A stretch of 64,000 bases of DNA from Cypionkella sp. (GCF_030652235.1 NZ_JAUSBA010000071.1:55115-119114), one strand, 5' to 3'. Positions 30,829 through 40,310 are shown, counted from the first letter of the stretch. Numbers and translations: made by a program. Notes: generated by a model not told the origin, from the sequence alone.

Positions 30829-31014
30829 TCAGCCGCCGCAGCAGCCCGTTGAACCTGCCGGTTTGGTCTTGGTATCGCTTGCTTGGCCATCGGTGGCCTT
30901 GTCGGAGGGCGCGGCCTGCGGTTTGGCCTTGGCGTCAGCGCCACCGCAGCAGGAGCCGTCGTGGGCATGGTCATGGCCACTGTGGGAATGCGCCAGTTTT
31001 GAAATCTCGTTCAT
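30829..31014 (-). CDS. 61-residue protein with two CCGG clusters
   Basis: It starts at the ATG at 31014, with AGGAG nine bases upstream. The sequence has a His-rich head ([12 protein letters not shown]), then CCGG, a Lys/Ala/Pro-rich hydrophilic linker and a closing GCCGG. There is no signal peptide or membrane span, so it is probably cytoplasmic. The two Cys-Cys pairs and His cluster suggest metal binding. It lies immediately upstream of the CPD-motif ATPase gene and could be a metal buffer or chaperone for it; this is inferred from position and composition. Confidence 0.7.
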   Translation of the reverse strand: MNEISKLAHSHSGHDHAHDGSCCGGADAKAKPQAAPSDKATDGQASDTKTKPAGSTGCCGG

Positions 31015-31112
31015 TGTCTTTCTCCTGATCGCTGTCATTTTGAGGACGCAGGCGCGCAATCTTCTCGCCTGCCCCTATCCTAAAGACGCCCGAGCCGAGT
31101 CATTATTACAGG

Positions 31113-31755
31113 TCAGCCCTTTGCCGCCGAAGCAGCACGCAACAATTCCACCCGCCGGACCGTATCGCAGCCGCAATCTATGAAGCCATGCTCCGGGCAA
31201 GTCAGGCACACCTCGACCAGCCGCAGCTTCAGCGCGTGGCGGGCGCGGTGCAGCCGAACGGCCAGATTGGCCAGCGACAGACCAAGATCAGCGGCCACTG
31301 CCGCGCGCGATTCCTCGTTCAGGTCGATCCGCCGGATCATTTCGGCATAGCCGGGCTTCAGCGTTGCGATCAACTGATGCAGACAGGCACAAACGGCTGC
31401 GTCGAGTTCCGTATCGGCCACAGGAATCTCGTCGAAAAACTCTGGGCTCATTATTGTCTCCCGCTATCTGCACCGCGCTGGTGGTCGGCAATGGATGTGT
31501 CCAAGAGACGGATGAGACAGCCCCGCACCGTGCTGATACCGCGCAAGTCTTCGGCGCGTTTAATCGCCCGCAACATGAAGCTTTGCATGACATCGCGGGC
31601 CTCCACGAAGCTACCCAGTCGCCGTTGAAGATAGGATAGACATTGCTGATGGCTTTCGGGGTCAGGGTCTGGCCGTCGACGGCGGTATCTAAGCTATCTT
31701 CCGGGGCAGATGGGTGGTTCTCGATGACATTGTCGGTTCCAAGTTCTGGGTTCAT
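31113..31755 (-). pseudogene. ECF sigma factor with cysteine-rich tail, broken by two frameshifts
   Basis: Three frames together give one sigma factor. From an ATG at 31755 comes MNPELGTDNVIENHP onward. After a shift near 31640-31670 comes region 2 (YLQRRLGSFVEARDVMQSFML, then RGCLIRLLDTSIADH), ending at TAA-TGA. After another shift, from the ATG at 31451, comes region 4 (LDAAVCACLHQLIATLKPGYAEMIRRIDL, ANLAVRLHRARHALKLRL) and the tail CLTCPEHGFIDCGC. It parallels the intact gene at 31830-32414 along its length, including the CxxC-x7-CxC tail. Decay or sequence errors are the simplest reading; a genuinely split sigma factor is the less likely alternative. Confidence 0.75.
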
Positions 31756-31829
31756 CTGTGGGCTCTTGAAAATCAGCAGTGCAGTCCATGGCGCGGCTAC
31801 GGCAGGATCAGAGATGTCAATCGCAGACG

Positions 31830-32414
31830 TCAGCCACAGGCACAGTCCATGAAGCTGCCTTCGCGGCAGGCTGGGCAGGATGTTTCCAATTCTTGCCGCA
31901 ACGCTTGGCGGGCTCGGTGCAATCGCACGTTCAGGGCATTCATTGTCAGCCCTAAGTCGGAGGCGATGTGGACGCGGGGTTCTTCCGCCAGATCGGCGCG
32001 GCGCAGAATTGCGGCGTGATCCGGCCGCAACCGGGGCATTGCGGTGTGCAGGCATCGGCACGGGCCGGTGCCTGGATCAGCCTCGGGTACCGCCACGGTG
32101 ATGCTCAGCTCGTGGGCATAGGCAGTTTCGGCCCGCTGCCGCACTGCCCGACTCCGATAATGATCAATCAGCGTGTGGCGTAGGATCTGCCCCATCCAAG
32201 CGTTGACTTTTTCTTCTTGGCCCACCGATTGCGCGGCGCGGATCACCTTGAGGCTGAAGTTCTGCAAAGCGTCTTCTGCTTCGTCCAAGCTGCCAAGCCT
32301 GCGCCGAAGGTAGCCAAGGAACTCTTTTCTGCCCGAAAGCAGGCGTTGATTGATTGCCGGACTGCATGATGCAAGAGATTCCGGTGAGGAATGTGCATTG
32401 GTGTGAATAGACAT
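31830..32414 (-). CDS. ECF sigma factor with C-terminal cysteine-rich domain (CorE-like)
   Basis: 194 residues from an ATG with GGAG upstream. Region 2 is FLGYLRRRLGSLDEAEDALQNFSLK with NAWMGQILRHTLIDHYR. Region 4 is RVHIASDLGLTMNALNVRLHRARQALRQEL. The tail CPACREGSFMDCAC gives Cys180, 183, 191 and 193 in a CxxC-x7-CxC pattern. ECF factors with such a tail (CorE group of Myxococcus) work without an anti-sigma factor, because the cysteines sense copper or other metals directly. Assignment to that group is by analogy. It lies next to metal ATPase and Cys-rich genes, its likely targets. Confidence 0.85.
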   Translation of the reverse strand: MSIHTNAHSSPESLASCSPAINQRLLSGRKEFLGYLRRRLGSLDEAEDALQNFSLKVIRAAQSVGQEEKVNAWMGQILRHTLIDHYRSRAVRQRAETAYAHELSITVAVPEADPGTGPCRCLHTAMPRLRPDHAAILRRADLAEEPRVHIASDLGLTMNALNVRLHRARQALRQELETSCPACREGSFMDCACG

Positions 32415-32481
32415 AGAATTCTCCGTGCGCGGAAAAGCGGGTTAAAGCGCGACGCAGCAGCGATCGAGCGCCCCGCATCAG

Positions 32482-32856
32482 TCAGACATGCGCACGGACA
32501 GGCTTGGGCGGACGAAGCAACCGCTGGCTCTTCGGGGTCGGACCGTAGGTCACCGCCGCGCAGAACCAAACGCCAGAACCCAAGACGGGTAAGAATTGCA
32601 AATCAGTCCGTGCTCTTCCCGCAATGCCAAGAGTCGTGGTCTGGCAATGAGGGTGGCCCAAACCTTGCTCAGACGCGGCGCAATCCTGGGAAACATTGTC
32701 AGAGGCGCTTTGTGCGGTGAAATGTTCCGGCATCGTCTGCAGTGTGACATTTGCGCTGACCGATGCACTGCCCAAGACAAAAAAGAACAGCGCCAGAATC
32801 GCAAGTGCCTGCCGCAGGGCGGATCTAGTCGTCGACTGTTTTGACTGCGGGCGCAT
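32482..32856 (-). CDS. small secreted Cys/His protein with RPP tail
   Basis: 124 residues with a signal peptide (LAILALFFFVLGSASVSA), a short DCAASEQGLGHPHC stretch, and a tail LLRPPKPVRAHV. No named domain is recognised. The same layout (signal, a few Cys/His, RPP close to the end) recurs in the small genes at 48275, 53940 and 61698, so I take this to be a real gene of a recurring family. It is just upstream of the sigma factor gene on the same strand. The ribosome binding site is weak. Confidence 0.5.
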   Translation of the reverse strand: MRPQSKQSTTRSALRQALAILALFFFVLGSASVSANVTLQTMPEHFTAQSASDNVSQDCAASEQGLGHPHCQTTTLGIAGRARTDLQFLPVLGSGVWFCAAVTYGPTPKSQRLLRPPKPVRAHV

Positions 32857-32923
32857 CGGGATCGGACCACCGGAAATAAATCGTTCCTCTGCCGCATCTG
32901 ACCACCGGGAGCCCTACTTCGCC

Positions 32924-32937
32924 TTGATCTACATCAA
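32924..32937. promoter_or_regulatory. exact FNR-type box upstream of the arginine deiminase run
   Basis: TTGATCTACATCAA is a full match to TTGAT-N4-ATCAA. It lies 212 bases before the SRPBCC gene start at 33150 and 67 bases before the minus-strand small gene. The following plus-strand genes end in arcA-arcB-arcC. ADI operons are activated by the FNR homologue ANR in Pseudomonas, so anaerobic control here is plausible. Confidence 0.65.
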
Positions 32938-33149
32938 CTTCGTGGCCCGAGAGTTGCTCTTATAGACAACGCCGGAAGCGAAAGATCGGTTCCCTCAGCG
33001 GGGAACTTCGTGCCTCTGATCATCGGCCCGAACCGGTGCGAAATCTATCGCTGTAATAATCCGACACGACTCGCGTCTGTACTGGTCACTACGCACATCG
33101 ACGCCAATCAGAAATGGCGGGGGTGCTGCGCGCATTCAGGACCGGACCC

Positions 33150-33665
33150 ATGCAACCAAAGATATATCACGCTCAGTCAGAGGCGATCATCACGGCGTCG
33201 CTGGTTGAGGTTTTTACCAATCTCGACGACCAGACCCGTCTTGCGGCCCATATGGAAAAGCGGTCGATGATGATGCTGGGTGGCCGGATGTCCTATGAGT
33301 TTGACGCAGCTCAAGGCCGCGCCGTCGGCTCGGTGATCCGGATGGGAGGGAGCTTTCTAGGCCTCAGGCTGTTCGTGAGCGAAATCGTGACCGAACGGAC
33401 ACCGCCCACCACCAAGCGTTGGGAAACCCGCGGCTCGCAACGCATGCTGGTGATCGACAGCTACGTGATGGGGTTTGACGCCCGCCGGACTGCGGGCGGC
33501 ACTGCGGTTCGGGTCTTCATCGATTACCGGCTGCCGCCCCGCCTTCCGGGGCGCTGGCTCGGCCTGCTGTTCGCGCCATTCTACGCCAGATGGTGCGTTT
33601 CGCGCATGGTCAAGGATGTGAGCCGACACTTTGGCTCGCTTACCGAACCCGGGGTAGCTGCATGA
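33150..33665 (+). CDS. SRPBCC (START-like) family protein
   Basis: 171 residues from the ATG at 33150; an upstream extension of twelve codons lacks support. The pattern is a START-like helix-grip fold: an N-terminal strand with ASLVEVFTNLDDQTRLAAHME, central strands (GSVIRMGGSFLGLRLFVSEIV, then RWETRGSQRMLVIDSYVMGF), and a long C-terminal helix (FYARWCVSRMVKDVSRHF). These bind hydrophobic ligands or act as stress proteins; the ligand is unknown. It is the first gene after the FNR-type box and may head the run to arcC. Confidence 0.72.
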   Translation: MQPKIYHAQSEAIITASLVEVFTNLDDQTRLAAHMEKRSMMMLGGRMSYEFDAAQGRAVGSVIRMGGSFLGLRLFVSEIVTERTPPTTKRWETRGSQRMLVIDSYVMGFDARRTAGGTAVRVFIDYRLPPRLPGRWLGLLFAPFYARWCVSRMVKDVSRHFGSLTEPGVAA

Positions 33666-33805
33666 GGCGGCGCCGCGATCCAACGCTCTTTTTTGGGCGC
33701 GCCGCAATGCCTGGAGCGGCAAAGTGTAGGGCCGGAACGCGAGCAGGTGAAGAACCCATAGCGCAACAACAGATGCACTGACGTCACATTCAAGGAGACC
33801 ACGAC

Positions 33806-34111
33806 ATGCAAGATCACGACCATTCGATGCATGAACCGGCGCTAGGCCCCAGTTTCTGGCAATCGCGGACTGGGATTGCTCTGATCGTCTTTCTGGTCAT
33901 CGCAGCAATCCTTTTGGGCTATGAACACCGAGTCCATATCTTCGGCGGCACCTCAGGGACCGTTGTGTTCCTTGCGGCCTGGATCGGGATGCATTTCTTC
34001 ATGCACCGCGGCCATGGGGGACACGGCGGGCATGGCGGACATGGCAGCCACAGTAATCCTCAAGCCAAAGCGAGCGACGAGCAGACCAAAGACAGCGGAG
34101 AACAACCATGA
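33806..34111 (+). CDS. DUF2933 family membrane protein with a Gly-His repeat
   Basis: 101 residues: a His/Met-rich head (HDHSMHE), two hydrophobic spans (about 24-42 and 52-68) with GYEHRVHI between them, then FFMHRGHGGHGGHGGHG and a hydrophilic tail. The span pattern and His motifs are those of the DUF2933 family, common in metal-resistance loci. AAGGAG precedes the ATG. The stop overlaps the start of the next gene by four bases. Metal binding by the repeat is inferred. Confidence 0.82.
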   Translation: MQDHDHSMHEPALGPSFWQSRTGIALIVFLVIAAILLGYEHRVHIFGGTSGTVVFLAAWIGMHFFMHRGHGGHGGHGGHGSHSNPQAKASDEQTKDSGEQP

Positions 34112-34761
34112 TCACCTCATCCTCCGGCTATGGCCTGTGGTTTTTTGCCATTGTCAACGCGGCGATCTTCATCCTGTTCGCCTTCAGCTTTTTCAAGCCG
34201 CAGACGCCACGCGACTGGCGCAGTTTTGGAGCATTCAGCGCGTTTCTGGTGGCGCTGTTCTCGGAAATGTATGGCTTTCCGCTGACGATCTACCTGATGT
34301 CCGGCTGGTTGCAGACTCGCTATCCTGGCATCGACTGGTTTTCGCATGATGCGGGGCATTTGCCAGAGATGATGTTCGGCTGGCAGGCAAGTCCGCATTT
34401 CGGGCCGTTCCACATTCTCAGCTTTGTGCTGATTGGCGGAGGCTTCTGGCTGATTTCTGCCGCCTGGCCCGTACTTTACGAGGCGCAGCGCAAAGGGAAA
34501 CTGGCCACCAACGGACTGTATGCCAAGCTGCGCCATCCGCAATACGTGGGCTTCGTGCTGGTGCTGACCGGGTTTCTGTTCCAGTGGCCAACGCTGCTGA
34601 CGCTGGCGATGTATCCGTTCCTGATCTGGATGTACGCCCGACTTGCCCGCGCCGAGGAGCGCGAAACCCGCGCCAGATTTGGCCCCGTCTTTGACGATTA
34701 CGCCCGGCGGGTCCCGGCCTTCTTCCCGGCGCTGAAATCCGTGCCTCAGCAAGCAAATTGA
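34108..34761 (+). CDS. isoprenylcysteine methyltransferase-like membrane protein
   Basis: 217 residues with five or six membrane spans. The C-terminal half carries the family signature: NGLYAKLRHPQYVGFVLVLTGF, then LARAEERETRARFGPVFDDYARRVPAFFP. Bacterial members are mostly uncharacterised methyltransferase-fold proteins that methylate lipids or unknown substrates at the membrane. It overlaps the DUF2933 gene (ATGA), so translation is coupled. The pair is often found together near metal-transport genes. Confidence 0.85.
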   Translation: MITSSSGYGLWFFAIVNAAIFILFAFSFFKPQTPRDWRSFGAFSAFLVALFSEMYGFPLTIYLMSGWLQTRYPGIDWFSHDAGHLPEMMFGWQASPHFGPFHILSFVLIGGGFWLISAAWPVLYEAQRKGKLATNGLYAKLRHPQYVGFVLVLTGFLFQWPTLLTLAMYPFLIWMYARLARAEERETRARFGPVFDDYARRVPAFFPALKSVPQQAN

Positions 34762-34778
34762 CCAGAAAGGAGACCGTC

Positions 34779-36227
34779 ATGGCCCCCACACCCGTAGCAA
34801 AATCAGCCCCCGAATCGGACAGCCTCGCCTCGCGCTTCCCTACCGCCTACACGATCCTATTCGCATTGATCATCGTGGTGGCGGGGCTGACCTGGATCAT
34901 TCCGGCGGGCAAGTTCGACCGAGTAGAGAATGAGGCCGTCGGGCGCGAGGTGGCGGTCGCGGGTACCTACAAGACGGTGGACCCCAACCCGCAGGGGTTT
35001 ATCGACATCCTGCTGGCCCCGACCGCCGGGTTCTACGACCCAGACAGCTACGCCGCCAATGCCATCGACGTGTCGCTGTTCGTGCTTTTTCTGGGTGGCT
35101 TTCTGGGCGTGGTCAACGCCACCGGGTCGATCGACACCGGCATCCGGGCCGCGATGCGCAAACTAAAAGGGCGCGAGATCTGGATGATTCCGATCCTGAT
35201 GTCTTTGTTTGCCTTGGGTGGCACTACTTACGGCATGGCTGAGGAAACGCTGGCGTTCTATCCGCTGCTGATCCCGGCGATGCTGGTGGCGGGCTTTGAT
35301 ACGATGACGGCTGTGGCGGTGATCCTGCTCGGGGCCGGGATCGGAACATTGGGCTCGACGATCAATCCATTTGCCACCGTGATTGCGTCCAATGCCGCCG
35401 GAGTCGCGTTCACCGAAGGCATGGTGTTCCGCTTTGTACTGTTGCTCGGCGGGCTGGCAATCTGCATCGCTTATGTCACGCGCTATGCGCTGCGGGTGAA
35501 GGCCGATCCGGCGCGGTCCATCGTGGCTGCACAGGCCGAACGTAACCGCAAAGCGTTCTTGTCCGACAACGAAGATGCCACGCAGGACCGGCTGACAGGC
35601 ACGCAATCGGCGGTGCTGCTGCTGTTTGCGGCCACCTTTGTAGCGTTGATCTGGGGGGTTTCGTCGCAGGGCTGGTGGATGGCGCAGATGGGGGCGCTGT
35701 TTCTGGGCATGGCGATCCTGATCGGGCTGGTCGCACGTTTGGGCGAAAAGCGCCTCACTTCAACCTTTGTCGACGGTGCACGCGATCTGTTGGGCGTGGC
35801 GCTGATCATCGGGCTGGCGCGTGGCATCGTGGTGATCATGGAACAGGGCTTGATCGCTGACACGATCCTGAACAGCGCCGCCCAAGCGGTCGGTGGCTTG
35901 CCGGAATTGGCCTTCATCAACTTGATGTTCTGGATCGAAGTGGCGATGAGCTTTCTTGTGCCCTCATCCTCGGGCCTTGCCGTACTGTCGATGCCGATCA
36001 TGGCGCCGCTCGCCGACTTTGCCGGGGTGACGCGCGATCTGGTGGTGACAGCCTATCAATCGGCGAGTGGCCTCGTGAATCTGATCACACCCACGTCTGC
36101 CGTTGTGATCGGTGCGCTGGCGATTGGTCGGGTGTCCTATGACCGCTGGATCGTCTTTGTCTGGCCGCTGTTGCTGATCCTGACGATTTTCATCTCTGCC
36201 GTGCTGAGCATCGCCGCAATCCTTTGA
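34779..36227 (+). CDS. YfcC/DcuC-like transporter, probable arginine/ornithine exchanger
   Basis: 482 residues from the ATG at 34779 with AAGGAG upstream. About twelve membrane spans. Features of the YfcC/DcuC superfamily are visible: GAGIGTLGSTINPFATVIASNAAG, FWIEVAMSFLVPSSSGLAVLSMPIMAPLADFAG and SASGLVNLITPTSAVVIGALAIGRVSYDRW. Its place directly before arcA, arcB and arcC takes the role of arcD, suggesting exchange of arginine for ornithine. It belongs to a different superfamily from classic ArcD (APC), so the substrate is inferred from context. Confidence 0.85.
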   Translation: MAPTPVAKSAPESDSLASRFPTAYTILFALIIVVAGLTWIIPAGKFDRVENEAVGREVAVAGTYKTVDPNPQGFIDILLAPTAGFYDPDSYAANAIDVSLFVLFLGGFLGVVNATGSIDTGIRAAMRKLKGREIWMIPILMSLFALGGTTYGMAEETLAFYPLLIPAMLVAGFDTMTAVAVILLGAGIGTLGSTINPFATVIASNAAGVAFTEGMVFRFVLLLGGLAICIAYVTRYALRVKADPARSIVAAQAERNRKAFLSDNEDATQDRLTGTQSAVLLLFAATFVALIWGVSSQGWWMAQMGALFLGMAILIGLVARLGEKRLTSTFVDGARDLLGVALIIGLARGIVVIMEQGLIADTILNSAAQAVGGLPELAFINLMFWIEVAMSFLVPSSSGLAVLSMPIMAPLADFAGVTRDLVVTAYQSASGLVNLITPTSAVVIGALAIGRVSYDRWIVFVWPLLLILTIFISAVLSIAAIL

Positions 36228-36245
36228 AACTTGGAGCATTCCGCA

Positions 36246-37475
36246 ATGACCACCCATGAGCATGGCGTTCATTCCGAAACCGGCAGGCTGCGGCAGGTCA
36301 TCGTCTGCCGCCCCGGACTGGCCCACCGCCGCCTGACGCCATCAAACGCGCAGGCGCTGCTGTTTGACGATGTGTTCTGGGTCAAGCAGGCGCAGAAGGA
36401 CCATGATGTGTTCGCCACCCTGATGCGGGCCGAGGGCATCGAGGTGCTGGATGTAAATACCATGCTTGCCGAGGTGCTGGAGATTCCGCAGGCGCGCAAG
36501 TGGGTGTTGGACCACCGCATCACCGCCAATGATGTCGGCACCGGGATGCTGGACGAATTGCTGGCCTGGATGCACGAACTGCCGGGGGCCAAGCTGGCTG
36601 AGTATCTGATCGGCGGGCTGGAGGTTGGCGATCTGCCGTTCAAGCCCGTCGGGCTGTTCGGCAGCTATCTCGGTGTGCATGGCTTCATCTTGCCGCCCTT
36701 GCCAAATTTCCTGTTCACTCGCGACAACAGCGCCTGGGTCTACGGCGGTGTGACGCTGAACCCGATGTATTGGGCGGCGCGCAAGCCTGAAACCCTGCTG
36801 ACAGCGGCGGTTTATCGGTTCCATCCGAAATTCGCGGGCAAGGCCAATGTGCATTGGGGCGATCCGACCGTGGAGCATGGTCTGGCCTCGGTCGAGGGTG
36901 GCGATGTGATGCCGGTCGGCAACCGCACCGTGCTGGTCGGCATGGGTGAGCGGTCGTCACCGCAAGGGATCGGTCTGCTGGCTTCGGCGCTGTTTGCCAA
37001 GGGCGTGGCCGACCGGGTGATCGCCTGCCAACTGCCGAAAAGCCGGTCCGCCATGCATCTGGACACTGTATTCACCCTGCTCGGCGGCGATGTCGTGACC
37101 AGCTTCAAAGAGGTCGCCGATGAAATCACCTGCTTTGATTTGCGCCCCGTCGAGGGCAAGGCCCCGCTGCAATTCCGCGCCGACCCGCGACCGTTGTTCG
37201 AGGTGGTGGCCGAGGTGCTGGGCCTGCCGAAACTGACCATTGTGCCGACCGGCGGAAATGATCCTGCCGAACGCGCCCGTGAACAGTGGAACGATGGCAA
37301 CAACCTGCTGGCACTGCGACCCGGCGTGGTGGTGGGCTATGACCGCAACGACGACACCAATGCAGCTTTGCGGGCCGTGGGTATCACAGTGCTGGAACTG
37401 CCGGGAGCTGAGTTGGGCCGGGGCCGGGGTGGCAGCCACTGCATGAGTTGCCCGACCATCCGCGATGCCGAATAG
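36246..37475 (+). CDS. arcA: arginine deiminase
   Basis: 409 residues from the ATG at 36246 (GGAG upstream). Family motifs in order: [42 protein letters not shown] (guanidino-binding Asp), [25 protein letters not shown], and the C-terminal [13 protein letters not shown] with the catalytic Cys. It hydrolyses arginine to citrulline and ammonia in the cytoplasm, the first step of the ADI pathway. The next gene follows after 24 bases. Confidence 0.97.
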   Translation: MTTHEHGVHSETGRLRQVIVCRPGLAHRRLTPSNAQALLFDDVFWVKQAQKDHDVFATLMRAEGIEVLDVNTMLAEVLEIPQARKWVLDHRITANDVGTGMLDELLAWMHELPGAKLAEYLIGGLEVGDLPFKPVGLFGSYLGVHGFILPPLPNFLFTRDNSAWVYGGVTLNPMYWAARKPETLLTAAVYRFHPKFAGKANVHWGDPTVEHGLASVEGGDVMPVGNRTVLVGMGERSSPQGIGLLASALFAKGVADRVIACQLPKSRSAMHLDTVFTLLGGDVVTSFKEVADEITCFDLRPVEGKAPLQFRADPRPLFEVVAEVLGLPKLTIVPTGGNDPAERAREQWNDGNNLLALRPGVVVGYDRNDDTNAALRAVGITVLELPGAELGRGRGGSHCMSCPTIRDAE

Positions 37476-37499
37476 ACCCCGATCCCAAAGGAATGCCTA

Positions 37500-38501
37500 A
37501 TGAGCTATAACCTGAAGAACCGCAGTTTCCTGACCCTACGCGATTTCAAACCCGCCGAGATCGGCTTTCTCTTGAAACTCGCAGCCGACCTCAAAGCCGC
37601 GAAATATGCCGGCACCGAACAGCCGGGGCTGAGGGGAAAGGAGATCGCTTTGATCTTCGAGAAAGACAGCACGCGCACCCGCGTAGGGTTCGAGGTGGCG
37701 GCGCATGATCAGGGCGCGACCGTCACCTATCTCGGGCCATCGGGGACACATATCGGCCACAAGGAAAGCGTCAAGGACACCGCCCGCGTGCTGGGCCGGG
37801 TCTATGACGCCATCGAATACCGCGGCTTCGGGCAGAAAATCGTCGAAGACCTCGCCGCCTTTTCCGGCGTGCCGGTCTACAACGGCCTGACCGACCAGTT
37901 CCACCCGACCCAGATCCTCGCCGATTTCCTGACAATGCAGGAACACAGCGACAAGCCGCTGCGCGAGATCGCCTATGTGTTCATGGGCGACGCCAAGAAC
38001 AACATGGGCGACAGCCTGTTGATCGGCGGGGCCAAGATGGGCATGGATGTGCGACTTTGCGCCCCCAAGGCCTGCTGGCCCGGCAAAGCCATCCAGGCTG
38101 AGGCGCAGGTCATCGCCAAAGAGACCGGGGCGCGGATCTTGATCACCGAGGACGTGGGCGATGCCGCTAAGGGCGTCGATTTCGTCTATACCGATGTCTG
38201 GCTGTCGATGGGCGAGCCGGAAGAGAAATGGGCCGAGCGCATCAAGCTGCTGCTGCCCTATCAGGTCAACGCCAAGCTGATGAAAACGACCGGCAATCCG
38301 CGCGTCCGCTTCATGCACTGCCTGCCCGCCTTCCACAATGCCGACACGCAAGTGGGCAAGGACATCGCCGCCAAGTTCGGCATCTCGGAAATGGAAGTCA
38401 CCGACGAAGTGTTCGAAAGCCCGGCCTCCATCGTGTTCGATCAAGCCGAAAACCGCATGCACACCATCAAGGCAGTGCTCGTCGCCACCTTGGGCGGCTA
38501 A
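37500..38501 (+). CDS. arcB: ornithine carbamoyltransferase, catabolic type by context
   Basis: 333 residues. The carbamoyl-phosphate site is [12 protein letters not shown], the second block is [25 protein letters not shown], followed by [17 protein letters not shown], and the ornithine-site motif is MHCLPAFHN. In this operon it would run towards citrulline breakdown to ornithine and carbamoyl phosphate. The length and the extended form (331-336 residues) match catabolic ArcB more closely than short biosynthetic ArgF. The arcC GTG start follows after one base. Confidence 0.96.
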   Translation: MSYNLKNRSFLTLRDFKPAEIGFLLKLAADLKAAKYAGTEQPGLRGKEIALIFEKDSTRTRVGFEVAAHDQGATVTYLGPSGTHIGHKESVKDTARVLGRVYDAIEYRGFGQKIVEDLAAFSGVPVYNGLTDQFHPTQILADFLTMQEHSDKPLREIAYVFMGDAKNNMGDSLLIGGAKMGMDVRLCAPKACWPGKAIQAEAQVIAKETGARILITEDVGDAAKGVDFVYTDVWLSMGEPEEKWAERIKLLLPYQVNAKLMKTTGNPRVRFMHCLPAFHNADTQVGKDIAAKFGISEMEVTDEVFESPASIVFDQAENRMHTIKAVLVATLGG

Positions 38502-38502
38502 G

Positions 38503-39429
38503 GTGCTGGTGGTCGCGGCCCTTGGTGGCAACGCACTGTTGCGGCGGGGCGAGCCGCTGACGGCGGATAATCAGCGGATCAACGTGCAGCGGGCTGCTGT
38601 GGCACTGGCGGCCATTCTGCGGGCCGGTCATCAACTGGTGATCACCCACGGCAATGGCCCGCAGGTCGGGCTGCTGGCGTTGCAAGGGGCGGCTTACAAG
38701 CCTGATGAAGCCTATCCGCTGGATGTGCTGGGTGCGGAAACCGAAGGCATGATCGGCTATCTCATCGAACAGGAACTGGAGAATGCTTTGGGCCACGACC
38801 GGCCCGTGGCGGTGTTGCTGACGCAGATCGTGGTCGATGCCAGTGATCCGGCCTTCGCCAAGCCGACCAAGTTTGTCGGTCCGGTCTATTCCGAGACCGA
38901 AGCGCGGACGCTTGCAACGGCGCGCGGTTGGTCGATCGCCCCGGACGGCGACAAATGGCGGCGCGTCGTCGCCTCGCCCAAACCGTTGGAGATCCCTGAT
39001 CTGGATGTTCTGCGACTGCTGCTCGCGCAGGGCGTGGTGGTGATCTGTGCCGGTGGTGGTGGCATTCCGGTTCTGCGCCGCGCCGATGGCAGCCTGATCG
39101 GGGTCGAGGCGGTGATCGACAAGGACCATGCCAGCGCCCTGCTGGCAAAGGAGATCAAGGCCGACGCGCTGCTGATGCTGACCGACGTGGCAGCGGTGTT
39201 CCGCGATTTCGGCAAGGATAACGCTGCACCGATAGCCCGGCTGACCCCAAAGCAGGCGGCCGCGCTGACGCTGCCGCTTGGCTCGATGCAGCCCAAAGTT
39301 GCTGCGGCCTGCGATTTCGTGCTCAATGGCGGCAAGCTGGCCGGGATCGGGCGGCTGGAGGATGCCGTGGCGATCCTGAAGGGGACGGCAGGCACGCTCG
39401 TGACGACGCAAACCATCTCACCCCCCTGA
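38503..39429 (+). CDS. arcC: carbamate kinase
   Basis: 308 residues from a GTG one base after the arcB stop; the frame is open further upstream but overlaps arcB. Amino-acid-kinase-fold motifs: VVAALGGNALLRRGE, THGNGPQVGLLALQ, VVICAGGGGIPVL, EAVIDKDHASALLA and GSMQPKVAAACDFV. It transfers phosphate from carbamoyl phosphate to ADP, giving ATP, the last and energy-yielding ADI step. Tight spacing indicates translational coupling to arcB. Confidence 0.96.
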   Translation: MLVVAALGGNALLRRGEPLTADNQRINVQRAAVALAAILRAGHQLVITHGNGPQVGLLALQGAAYKPDEAYPLDVLGAETEGMIGYLIEQELENALGHDRPVAVLLTQIVVDASDPAFAKPTKFVGPVYSETEARTLATARGWSIAPDGDKWRRVVASPKPLEIPDLDVLRLLLAQGVVVICAGGGGIPVLRRADGSLIGVEAVIDKDHASALLAKEIKADALLMLTDVAAVFRDFGKDNAAPIARLTPKQAAALTLPLGSMQPKVAAACDFVLNGGKLAGIGRLEDAVAILKGTAGTLVTTQTISPP

Positions 39430-39440
39430 AAGGGCAGCTC

Positions 39441-40136
39441 ATGTGCATGTCAGCCGCCGTCAGTTTTACCGCAAGCGTCTTTCTGGTGGCCGGTGGCGCT
39501 GCAATTGCGAACACCGCCTGGCGGCGCAACCTGCGCTATCTGCCACTGGCACTTATGCCGCTGTTCGCCGGGCTCCAGCAGTTCATGGAGGGCAATGTCT
39601 GGCTTGGCATGACAGGGGCAGACCCGTTCACTGTGCAATGGGGCGCGATGGGATTCATGTTCTTCACCTGGTTCATGTGGCCGGTGTGGATTCCGTTCTG
39701 CGTCTATGTACTGGAACCGGACGACAGCCGCCGCAAACCGTGGTTTCTGGCGATGGCGCTGATCGGGCTGTTGTTCGGCTTGCTGCTCTATGTGCCGCAC
39801 GGGCTGAACAGCAGCATGGTCGTGGTCGAGATCAACAACAAATCGCTCGCTTATGAAAAGTCGATGTGGCTGGACTTCATGATGCCGCGCACACTGACCA
39901 ACTCGATCTATGTGGCCCTGATCATCATCCCGCCTGCCCTGTCGTTTTACCGGCACATGCGCCATTTCGCGCTGACCCTGGTGGGAGTTGTCGTGGTCGA
40001 TATGGCGCTGCTGCAATATGCCTATATTTCGTTTTTCTGCCTGCTGGCCGGGCTGGCGACGCTGCATCTGGTCTATATCATCCTTAAAAACAAATGCGCT
40101 CAGGAATGCCCGGAACTGTTTGGCGTCACCAGTTGA
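39441..40136 (+). CDS. DUF6629-like seven-span membrane protein
   Basis: 231 residues with about seven hydrophobic spans. The N-terminus MCMSAAVSFTASVFLVAGG and the following LPLALMPLFAGLQQFMEGNVWL match the pattern of the DUF6629 family (usual start MCFSATASF). Function unknown. It lies 11 bases after arcC on the same strand, so it may be the last gene of the ADI run. There is GGGCAG before the ATG. Confidence 0.75.
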   Translation: MCMSAAVSFTASVFLVAGGAAIANTAWRRNLRYLPLALMPLFAGLQQFMEGNVWLGMTGADPFTVQWGAMGFMFFTWFMWPVWIPFCVYVLEPDDSRRKPWFLAMALIGLLFGLLLYVPHGLNSSMVVVEINNKSLAYEKSMWLDFMMPRTLTNSIYVALIIIPPALSFYRHMRHFALTLVGVVVVDMALLQYAYISFFCLLAGLATLHLVYIILKNKCAQECPELFGVTS

Positions 40137-40310
40137 CGGACGCCATTCCGGCGATTGGCGAGCCGCATTCTACAGGCAGCCTTGATCCGGCTTTCTTCCT
40201 GCCAGGGATGCGCATTCTTTTCGATATCCGTCTGGATGACATGACAGCATAGGGGAATATCAAAAATCAAGGGCTTGGGCGCGAGCGAACTTCGCCCCAT
40301 TCACGGATTT

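Noticed and set aside
31113..31451. Stand-alone 112-residue regulator gene
   Set aside because: It is region 4 plus tail of a sigma factor whose region 2 lies immediately upstream in another frame, so I treat it as part of one broken gene.
34005..34060. Short tandem DNA repeat considered as a regulatory repeat
   Set aside because: It encodes the Gly-Gly-His repeat of the DUF2933 protein and is explained by that.
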